NCBI GenBank assembly: GCA_010279815.1
Contig: QEOQ01000486.1
Location: forward strand, 774,935-838,934
Origin: Brachionus plicatilis
Taxonomy: Eukaryota; Rotifera; Eurotatoria; Ploima; Brachionidae
Direction of reading: 5' to 3'
DNA length: 64,000 bases
Part shown: in pieces, positions 24,601 to 36,600 of the stretch
How the letters are laid out: every line of letters starts with the position of its first letter
Numbering within the stretch: the stretch's first letter is position 1
The notes under the pieces: generated by a model
Told to the model about the DNA's origin: nothing
Databases searched by the model: none
What the model saw: only the letters and a program-made list of their open reading frames with translations
Translations under genes and position numbers: made by a program

Positions 24601-27600
24601 AGCGATTCGGCTGATTTTAAAAGAAGCGGATCGACGTCAAGTCTAGGCTCAAGTGTTAAGTCAAAAAGCAGTGAGATCAGTTCTTTTAATGTGAAAAATT
24701 TGGAAGAGGAGGACGAGCGTGACCTGAAACGCTATGAAATTCAATGTGAGCTAAATAGTCAAGGGGCCAGCGATTTGGTCATTGACTTGTTCATGAGTGA
24801 TATCAGTAACAAAGTTTTCAAAGAAAGTGTTCTTCTTGGAATAGCATTGCTAGAAGGTGGTAATACCCAAGTGCAAGTTAGTTGACTTTATTTTTTGAAT
24901 GGCTCTGTTGACACAGTATGTTCCAATAAAAAAATCATATTGACACAATAAATAAAAAATATTGAATTTTTTCTCAAAAATATATTTTTAATACAAATTA
25001 AATACAAAAAATATCATTTTTGACTTAATTTAAGTCTAATCTAACTAATAAAATATGGCAGCTCTTATTCATTTAGATTTTTTTTTCAATTTTTGTCTCA
25101 TTAATTCAAAAAATTAGAGATTCTAATTCTGTTAAATCAAATGAAATCAAATAATTTGCTTAAAAATTGATTTTTCTAAAGACTAATTATCAAATATACT
25201 TTATATTTATTTATAATTTATTTTTAAAATTTTTTAATTAAAAAATAAGATTTTTTTAAGTTTGGAAAAATGTAAAAATTGACTGTTTTTCAAAAATTTT
25301 GAAAAAATTTTTTTTTGAATTAAAAAAATAAGCTTAATATTGCGTACCGTTTAAGACAAAAAATTTTTTCAAAATTTTTGAAAAATAATCAACTTTTGGC
25401 AGAACGTAGAAAATTTTAATTTTATAAATTTTCATATTTTTAGATTTTTTGTGCAATATTTCATAAAATTCTTATTTTTAATTTTGGTAACTAAATAATT
25501 TGGAAAAGTTTTTTTATTATCTGAAATATTGAACAAAAAATCTAAAAATATGAAAATTTATAAATTTAAAATTTTCTACGTTCTGCCAAAAGTTGATTCT
25601 TTTTAAATTTTTTACATTTTTCTTACCATAAACCTAATTTTTTTTGGCCGTAAGCATTTTAGAATAATTTTACTAAAAGTGACGTTTTTTAATGTAAAAC
25701 AACGTAATTTTACCTAAAACTAAATCTTCTTACCAACTAATATTCACTCAAGATTACGTAAGCTTACATAAGCTTACTAAAAATAATGTACAAATTACTT
25801 AATTTAGCAGATTCTGGACCTTTTATAAAAGCACTGTAATAGTTTATTTCTTTGCCTTTTAATTTACACAATCCGAAATTGAAATCTAAAAGAAAAAAAA
25901 AAATTCGCCATTTATAACATATACCAAAGTTTGATAAGCTTTCGATAGTGAACGGGTTTTTTAGCAATAGGCGCCGGATAAAATCAAATCTTTTTAAAAG
26001 ACTTTCAGGTTTAAAATTTTTAATGTTTGATTGATTTATTTTTATTCAAAAAAGAAATAAGGAATAGTTTTTATCATATATGATATTGATTGTGTCAATA
26101 AAATTGGAATATTGACACATAACGTGTCAATAGACGTTTCATTCTTTTATTTAAATTAGATTATTTTTACAAAAAATGGAAGAATAACTTATCTCAAAAA
26201 ATGTATGAGTTTTATTTATGGTGTTTATTTAATTAATTCTTAAATTGTTCAGGTGCTTGTTTTTATCTCAAAAAAATTATTTATTACTTGATGTAAATCG
26301 GAAAATTTTCAAGAAAAATAAACACTCAAAGGCCGGAGTGCTTGATTTGAATTTTCTCAATAAATTCAATCATTATTTAAGAATTTATTTTTATTTCGAA
26401 TCTAAAATCATAAAAATTCTACTTAATTAATCATTTTTTTTTAAATATCTTTATTTTCAAGTAAAAAAAAAATTAAATTTAATAAGAAAGTTAGAACAAC
26501 TGCTTAAGCTATACGTTAGATAAATGAGACCATTCTTTTAGCATTTTCATGATACTCGACTTGTCAGTGATTAATTTTATATTGAATTGTACAAAATGTC
26601 CAAAAATTTTGGAAAGGAATTATAGAAATTATATTAAAAAAAGGACTAAGAATTTTTAGAAAAATTTAAACCTTTTTAGATAATTTCAATTTTTTTCGGT
26701 AAAATGGACCCTGTTCTATTTGAAAAATTACAGAAGAGATCAGAACAAATAAAAAAACATTTTAAATAAAAGATTTGACGTGACTTGAAAATAATAAAAT
26801 TAAAAGCATGAATCGAGAATTGACTTTGGCTTTTGATCAACTTTGAAAAATTATCAAATATAATATATAATACAAGATTTCCTATTGCATTCTTTAAGTT
26901 TTTTAAAATGAGTTTATTTTTTTTAATTGCATATTTTATCAAAGGCGTTTTTAAACTCCTTAATTCCTAAAAATAGTAAAAAAATTACGCTTTTGAGTGT
27001 TAGGAATTTCGGACAATATTTTAGAAAAAATACTTATTGAAGATATTTTAAGAATTTAGAAGATTTTTTTGCTCTAAATTTTTTTAATATAAAAATAATC
27101 CTCTAAAAAATAAATTAGAAATTAAATTAAAGTTTTTCTTACTAATAGTTTTTACCGTTAATTAGGAGTTTATTTAGTCGATACCAAAAATAAAACTGTA
27201 TTTAAAAAATCAACTTCAATTATTTAATTTTGACTAAATTATATGAATTAATTTTTTTAATTTTTTTTTCCAAGAAAACCATCTATAATCGCTTGATAAC
27301 CGAAAAAAATTCAGAAAAATTTTGCAGGTCTTTTCATGACCGAATCGATATCGCCCAGAAGGAAATAAAAAATTTGAACAGTTTCATGTCAACTGAAATT
27401 TCGGATGGTAAGTGAAATTTTTTTCCTTTTGGCAATGTGAAATTTTAGTACCAAAATTACAGTACAAAAAGTAAAAACGCTATAATTTATTTTCTAATTG
27501 TGCAAAAATGGCTCTTTAAAAAGTACAATATTGTACAAATTTTGTGCAACCGAATTCCAGGCTCTGCAAAGAAACGACAGAAACGTCAATCAAAGAAATC

Positions 27601-30600
27601 TTAGTATGTTAGAACTAAGAATTTAATTAATTTTTTTTTGTTTCTGTTTATTTACTTTTTAAATATTTTTTAATATAACTATTTACTTTCATGCACTGAT
27701 GGAATTTAAAATCTTAAACAAGAATCATCAGAGACGATGATATCTAAAGAGCGGGGGATATGTAATACACCCTACGTATCACTTGATCATCAGCTTCTCA
27801 ACTGATGCGCAATGATAAGAAAGAATTAATACAATTGTCACGTATCTCAGAAGATAGACGCTTCTAGATGCTGATATAAACATTTATATAATAGCTCACA
27901 TCTTGTCTTAATTATAAGCCCGTGTTCTTGACACGAACTCATGGGTATAAATAATGATTCCATTCTCAGTGCTTGTGGAGATATTTTAGTGATCACACTA
28001 ACTATATATATTGTTAGAGCTCAACAATTATTTAATAAACTATTCCAAAGTATACTTGTTTTATCATTCATTAACCCGCCTTACAAACTCTGCAATTTAT
28101 TGCATTTTTTAATCAAATATTTTTTAATGGTGTACATTTTACAGAAAATTGCAGAGTTTTTGCAGAGCTTGGAATTCGGTTGCACAAAATTTGTACAATA
28201 TTGTACTTTTTAAAGAGCCATTTTTGCACAATTAGAAAATAAATTATAGCGTTTTTACTTTTTGTAATGTAATTTTGGTACTAAAATTTCACATTGCCTT
28301 CCTTTTTAAAGATAATGATAAAAAGGCAGATTAACTTTAGATTGATGATATTTAGCTTAAAGTTATAAAAATCATACAGAAAAATTAATAAATTATTTAA
28401 AATTTATACAAAAATTTATTGATGCTTAGTATTGAAAAAATATATAATATTAATTTTTATTTTTTCTCTTACCCTTTTTTTTGCCGTCATCAAATTTTAG
28501 AACAAAAGATAATTCAAAATTTAAAAAAAATTGGCAAATTGAAATTTGAGATCAAGATCAAAAGAACAAAATATAAAAATGTAATATTTTTTTTAATAAA
28601 AGAGAAAAAATATTTTTTTTCCTAACAATTTCTTGACATGTTATGTCATGTTTGTTTTTATATATAAATTTTAAAATATCCCTTTTTATTGAACTAAAAT
28701 AAGTTTAAATTTTTTAACTGATTTGAATATTTAAAGACAAATTTGAATATTTAAATTTTAAAGAATTTAATCTTTTAAAATTGTTAATTTGTTTAAGTTA
28801 AAAAAATAAAATTATTTTAGTTTGAATGAATGAATATATAGGTTATGAATTTGAATTTCTGAATTTATTTGGATTGTTTTTGTTAAATAAATTAGAGGAC
28901 AATCATTTTAATGTTTATTTGTTAATTAACCATTATTAGACATAACATGTCTAGTTATGTTTAGTATTTATTTTTTCAAAATTATCAAAATTATTAGATT
29001 AATTAAATTTCAAAATTTTAAATGATCGTTTTGTTCTTAAAATTTGATCTAAAACTTTAATTTTCCAAAAAATTCACCTTATAACTTTATAGTCATACCT
29101 TGACTCTTACTTATGACTTTTATGCAACCATTGTGCAAAATTTAAATTTCTTTAAAATATCATTGAATTTTTGTTTATAAAATTAGATGAAAGAATACAA
29201 AAACTATTCTTAAACTTATTTCCTTTCAAAAAAATTTTAAAAATTGTGCTAAAAAAATATTCAATTTTTATGTTTAGAATATTTTTGATTATGTGTCGTA
29301 AAGAGATAAATTTTTTATCTAAAAAGTTACCTCAATTATTGAATATTAAAAATAAAAATTTTAATTAAAAATAATTAAAAATTTAAAAATAATAATTAAT
29401 TTAACAAAAAAAAACATTTTATTAGAAAAAACTTTAGCTTAAATTTTTGAAGTGACCAAAATAAAAGTTGCCAGTCATCACTATGCCGGTCAGGGAACCG
29501 GCCAGGACGATGCGCTGCTCGACGACAACAGTTCATTGGTGACCCATCGTCATCGCGGCAACCGCTCGGACAGTGTGGGAACAAACGCGACCATGGGATT
29601 TTCCAACTCAAACCACTTGGGTGCTAGTCAAGCCAACCTTACCGAGGACATAGCCATCATGGAAATAATCCTCAGATTTCTCCAGCTTCTTTGCGAAAAC
29701 CACAATGCCGACTTGCAAAATTTTCTCCGCATACAACAAGGCAACAAAACAAGCTACAACTTGGTGTGCGAGACCCTACAATTCCTGGACTGCATATGTG
29801 GCTCGACCACAGGCGGCCTGGGCCTGCTCGGCCTGTGGATCAACGAAAACAATGTACATTTGATAAACCAAGCACTGGAGACACTCACCGAGTATTGCCA
29901 GGGCCCATGCCACGCCAACCAATATGCCATCATCAACCACGAGTCCAATGGAATCGACATTGTCATAGCATTGATTCTAAATGACATTCAGCCCTTGTCA
30001 AAAAATAATGTCGAAATGTTTTTAGCCCTAAAAGATAACGCTTCTAAGCTGTTGCTGGCCGTCATGGAAAGTAGTGATGATACTGCGAATGCCGAGCGCA
30101 TTCTGTACAATATAACCCCAAAAGCTTTAATAGATGTGATACGTGAAGCATTTGAGCAGGGCAAAGAGATGGACCAGCAGGCTGAAATAGCCAAGATTCA
30201 GCGCCAAGAGAATACAGCTTGTAAAAAAATGGAAATGCTGGAAACAAATGAGAACATGAGCGAAACAGATGAGCTGTTGATGCGTCGCTCTGTGTCCACA
30301 TCGTCAGAAAGCGACAGAGATGAAGACCAAAGCCAGAATAGCGATGAGAGCGAAGGAGCTGCGCCCAGAGAAGTGGGACATAACCTGTACATTTTGGCGC
30401 ACAAATTGGCCAAGTTTAACAAAGAGCTGAGTGTTTTGCTCAAGTCAAAGGACAATCAAGAGAACGAGGCTCTTGCGTACTATGCGGCGCACACCGCTCA
30501 AATAGAAATAATCCGCGAAGACCGAGCCATGGAGCAAATAGTGTTTCCAGTGCCAACTATATGCGAATACTTGACTGCCGAGACCAAGCAAAAAATATTT

Positions 30601-33600
30601 TTGACCACCGAAAAAGATGAACAAAATAGCAAAATAACAGGATTTTTTGAACAGGTCGACATGCTGTGGAACGAAATGAAATGGCAGAAGAAACTCAGAC
30701 AGCAAAGATGGTTGTATTGGTTCAGCTCGCACATGAGCCTTTGGAGTGATATATCGTTCAATTTTGCAGTGTTGATTAATTTACTAGTGGCCATTTTTTA
30801 TCCATTCGATAGAGGCATCAAAGATCTTGATCCCAAAATAAGTGCATTGATTTGGACTTGTTTGCTTGTGTCGCTGGCGTTCATTATTTCATATCCAAAC
30901 AAAACCGGTATTCGGACGTTCATAGCGTCGGCCATTCTGCGACTTATTTATTCACTCGGCCTTGAGCCTACTCTGTGGCTAATTGGCTCCATAAATGTCA
31001 TCAACAAGGGAATTTTTTTGGTCAGCTACATGGGAAATCGGGGCATATTTTCCCATTCTTTTAAGAATATATTCAGTGATTTTGAATTTTTATATCACAT
31101 TTTGTATTTGGTCTTGTGCCTTTTCGGCCTTTGTGTACATGAATTTTTCTACGGCCTTTTGGTAAGTACACTTTGATTCTATTTAAATTTTTGACCCGTT
31201 TAGGTAGAAAAAAAAAATTTTAATTCAGAAAAAAATATTAAAATAATTTTTTATTTTTTAAAAGTATGAATAAAACATGTTATTTTTTTTAATTACCAAA
31301 AATCATCATTTATTTATTTGTTTATCTGTACCGAGCTAATGCTCCTTCAGAATAAAATTAAAAAAAGCAAATAAAAAAAATAAAAAAAATAAATAAAATA
31401 AAATAAAGTTAAATAAGGTAAATAAAAAATAAAATAAAAACGATATGTTGAAATAACTAGAGATAAGACATGTTTAAATATTTGATAGTTCAGAAAAATA
31501 AGAAGAAATTACTAAGTAGCAATTACACAATGGAGTTGGATATTCAACATATCTTGATTCGAAACCTTCTCTATGTTCTTCCACCAGTCTGACGATTAGT
31601 GGAACAGAACGACTCAATCCTGCCCTGATATATCTCTCACTCAACTCAAAAAGTCGATTTGAAATTGCTAGTAGATTTAGTTTATTGAAGGTGTATAATA
31701 TTGGAGGGGGTATCATATTTTAGCTTCAAAATAGACAGAACTGCTGAATTTTGAATAACTTGTATTTTTTTGATACTAGTTTCTGAGAATCAATTTAAAC
31801 AAGGAAAAGAATAATCCAAAATTGATCCTATTAAGGATTTGTAAAGGTTACCTAATGTTTTTTACCTAAGGTTTTAGAGCCCATTTTCTATTTGAGAGAT
31901 ATTTTATCAAGTTGAGCCTTGAATTACAGCGCTCTTTTAATTCATCTACCATTGAACTAAATCTAAGTTTTGAATCTAATGTGATTCAAAACTTACATTT
32001 TGAATCTAATGTAAGAATTTGACTTTTTCCTCTTTATTTAAATTGCTATCATTAATTTTAAGGCTAAGATTGATTTTAACATTAGTTTACTTATTTATTT
32101 TATATACCGCAAATGTCAAATAAAATACACCAAAATTTTATTTTTTTATCCCAATTTTATTAGGACACCAATTAATAAGAAAAAAAATTTAATGTCACTT
32201 TTAGAACAAAGTGTAATAAAATTAACTTTTTTTCTAAAAGTTTAAAATTAATGCTGTGAATGCAGAATGGTTCAACATTCAAAGTTGAATCAACTGTAAA
32301 AGTCTGCTAATAATGTGCAAAATCTCTGCAAAATGCCCTTCGCTCGATTATATTGAAAATTAATTCCTACTAAACTCTGCAAATTTAGCAGACTTTGATA
32401 TTTGATGCAACTTTGAATGTTGCACTAAGTTGCATACACAGAATTAAGTTTAAACATTTAGAAAAAAGGTTATTCAATTTTTTTTTCTGTTCTTTTTATC
32501 ATTTTGTACTGAATTTCACAAAACTTAATAATTCCATTTTTGGTGCTGTGAATTTTTTGGCGAATCCATTTTTTTTTCAATAATCTGACGGCCACATCGT
32601 AATTGTTAAATAAAATTTCCAGTCATTTGTACATTCTTTTTTGTCTTTTTGGTCGATTCATTTATTTAACTTGATTTTTTGAAAAGAAAACGTAAATTCC
32701 ACCCATTTTTTGGGCTTATAATAAAACACTGACCCCAAATTATTTTACAAAGAAAAAAAAAATTTAAAAGTTTAAACATGTCATTTAGTTTGGATTTTTG
32801 TACTTTTTGAAAATTGAATTTTTTAATATTTTTCCCCATTATTTTTGTAGAGAATTTTAAAAGCTTTCCAATGCGTCTTATTTTGCCTCTTTTATGTCAT
32901 CTATGTAACATCTCCTTTCGCAAAAGATTTTTTCTTCCTGGACAAAAACTAGAAAAATTTTTGGAAAGATCTACAAGAATAATGAGGTTTAGTTGAGGTA
33001 AGGTTTTAAAAAAATAAAAATCTTAAAAAAAACTAATTTATTTTTCGAAAGTACAAAAAATTCCAAACTAAATGACATGTTAAAACTTTTTTAAAATATT
33101 TTTTCTTATTAAATTAATTGGGAGTCAGTGTTTTATAAGAAGCCAAAAAAATGTTATAATTTTGAACCAATTTTTGATTGAAAATATTCTGATGACCCTT
33201 TTTAAATTTGAAAAAACATTTAAGAATCAATGTTTATTTGAGTAATTAATTTTTTTTAATGTTCGATAAGGTTTTAAAGAAAAAGAGAAATATTCCTAGA
33301 TTGCTAAATTAATTTGAACAGCTTCAAATTCAGAACAAACATTGATATTAGGTTTTTTAATAAGTTTTTTCGTTTTTTTCTAGACTTTATTTATTTATAA
33401 AAACTAAAATAAAATATAATTAGTCACTAAAATAATTTCCTTCGCTAGAAATACACATCTCCCATCTTTCTGGCAGCATTTTGATCCCTCGCTCGTAGAA
33501 GCTGGCTGGTTTTGAGGTGAAATATTGACTGATGTCTTTTTTGATTTCCTCCAAGTCTGAGTAACTTTTATCACTGAGGAAGTGCTGCATGGATCGGAAC

Positions 33601-36600
33601 AAATGGTAATCTGAAGGAACTAAGTCTGGTGAATAAGCTGGGTGAGATAACACTTCCCAGCCTAGATTCTCTATCGTGTTCCGAGTCGTTTTTGCAACAT
33701 GTGGCCTAGCGTCGTCATGTAAAAGAATCTCTTTTCGCTCTCCTTTAGCTCTGTTAGGCCGTTTTGTTTCCAAAGCGTGACTCAAGCGTATCAATTGTTG
33801 TGAATAAAGGTATGCGGTTATCGTTTGCTTGGGTTGCAGTAGCTCATAATAGATTATACCCTTCTGATCCCACCAAACACAAAGCATGACCTTTTTTCCA
33901 AGAATTTCGCGTTTCGAAGTAGGTAATGGCTCTTGATCATGGTCGACCCATTGTTTTTTGTTGACCTGGTTATCGAAGTAGATCCACTTTTCATCTCAAG
34001 TTACGATTTTCCACGAAAAACTCTTTTTTTTCTGCCAAGACAAGAGAGAAACGCAAATGCTCAATCGTTGCGCAATATTGATTTCTGAGAGTTTGTGCGG
34101 GACCCATTTACCGGCCTTTTGGATCTTTCCTAATGCTTTTAATCTATTCCAAACGGTTCCATTTGTTACAAACATCTCTTTAGCGAGCAGTCTAGTCGAC
34201 CGCCTCGGGTCTTCCTCAAGCAGCTCTTGCAAATACGCGTCATCAGCTTCGACGGTTCTCCCAACGCGTTCTTTGTCATTGAGGTCGAAATCTACAGCTT
34301 TGAATCGAGCAAACCAATTTTGACAAGTGCGAACAGTCAGAGCGTCGTCGCCATATACCAAACAAATCGATTTGGTAGCCTCTGTCGCATTTTTTCCTTC
34401 GTTAAACTTGAATAACATGCAATGGCGGATATGCATTTTTTTGTCATACATTTTTATTTTGTTAATTATTTAGAAATTTAAAAAGCAAACATATAATCTT
34501 ATACATCATTTGAAAGAACAAGAGTTGCTCTTTCAAATGATGTACAATATTGTATAAAAAAGTTTAATCTTTGATGAGATTTTTTCTTATAAAAATCCAC
34601 GAAAAAACTTATTAAACCACCTAATATTATTATCTTATGTCTTTATTTAATGAAATATTACCACCTTGTTCATTTGAACCTATTTCAGAGAATCATTATT
34701 TTGTCATAAGAACTAAACTTAATTGATTAAAAAAATTAAAGCAAAAATGCAAGAAAAAAAAAACAGAAAGTTAATTTTTATGAAAAAAATGGGTAATCGA
34801 TGGTTGTTTGTTAAAGCCTCTTTCAATATAAAATTTTCAGTACTAAATAATAAATTAATTTCACTGGAATTATCATCTTTTTTAGTTAAAAAAAAATCGT
34901 TTCAGTTCATTTGTTCTGTCTATTGCTTCTTTTGAGCTTATCATTTGTTTATTTGCATCTTGTTGCTATTCGATTTCTGTATCACGGTCTTGTTCTACTG
35001 GAATGTTTGCTGCTTTTGAATCCACGATTTCTGGGTATTGTGAAATTTAAATTCAAATTGAACAATAATCTTCCTTTTTCGATGAATTAAAATTAAAGTT
35101 AATAAAGTATATTTTAAAAATACTGCAATAAAGTTCAACATACTTTGTCGCACCTTTTTTACTTAAAATAAAATCATTATTTTCCTTTTTTTTGTAAATC
35201 AAACCAATTTGATATTATTGTTATTTTAATTTTTGTCTTATTAAAGCATGAGAAAAATTATTTTGTGCAACAAAGTATGTTGAACTTTATTGCAGTATTT
35301 TTTAAGTATACTTTATTAATTTGATATTGGGGAATTTATTTTACTCTTTAGCAGACTTGCTTTTCATTCATTTTTATCAATTAGAATTCTTAGATAAACA
35401 ATAACAAGGTTTTAACTAACGTTTGTCTTTTTTATTTAATAATAAATAATAAATAATAATTTTCTTGATTCACCACTAAATTAAATTGATACTTTTCTAA
35501 ATTTGATCAAAAATTATTCTGTTCGAAGATTCTTGTTAGTTAAGGTTTTTTAATAAACTAATTACTAAAATTAAATTATTAAATCCTAATATTAATATTT
35601 TTTTAAGCTGTTGGATGTTGTATACAGAGAAGAGACATTATTAAATGTAATTCGATGTGTAACAAAAAATGCCAAATCGGTTCTCTTAACAGCAGTGTTC
35701 GCAGTTATTCTTATTTATTTATTTTCAATCTGCGGATTTTTGTTCCTAAGAGATGATTTTATAATGGAAGTTGATCCCAACACAGACAGTAATTACTAAT
35801 TTGCAAATTAAAAATAAATCATCTATCAAATACTTAACTTAAGAGCTTACATCTTCCCAAACTGAATACCAAAATCGCATCCGCGCTATCCGATCATCCG
35901 AACAGAATGAATACTGTTCGGCTGAAAATTGTACATCAAGTGATACAGAGTGTAATATTTTATTTTAATTTAAAAAAAAAATTATTTTGAAATATTTAGA
36001 TGAGTCTTTAGAGGTTGAAGGAGATGGCCTAGAGAGATCATGTGACACACTAATAATGTGTATCATTACAACACTGAATAATGGCTTGCGTAATGGTGGA
36101 GGTATTGGTGACGTTTTAAGAAAGCCCAGTAGCTCAGTTAGTATCTTTGAAATTCAAAATTTACTTAAACTTTTATGATTTTTTTTCAAAAAGGAACCCC
36201 TATTTATGTTCAGAGTAGTCTACGACTTGCTTTTCTTCTTTATTGTTATAATTATCACATTGAATCTTATTTTTGGTGTTATAATTGATACCTTTGGTGA
36301 TCTGAGACAAGAAAAGCAAGAAAAAGATTATACACTGAGGAATACATGTTTTATCTGCAGTAAGAAAAGTTTTTAAAAAATCAGAATTCAAAATTTTAAG
36401 AAAATTTTATTTACAAGGTTTGGACAGGTCTAAATTTGACAACAAAACAGTGTCATTTGACGAACACATCAAACTGGAGCACAATATGTGGCATTACTTA
36501 TATTTTTTGATTTTGATCAAAGTCAAAGACAAGACAGAATTTACTGGTCCTGAGAGCTTTGTCTATTCGTGTATTCAGGTATGTTTGACATTTTCTCCTA

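Noticed and set aside
27941..28213. 90-codon plus frame within the 868-bp element
   Set aside because: It runs from the LTR-like block into the inverted repeat and resembles no protein.
29396..30794. Several antisense frames over IP3R exon 19
   Set aside because: Shadows of the strongly conserved plus-strand exon.
33996..33998. Selenocysteine reading of the mariner TGA
   Set aside because: No selenocysteine insertion element was seen and mariners do not need one; a simple stop mutation suffices.
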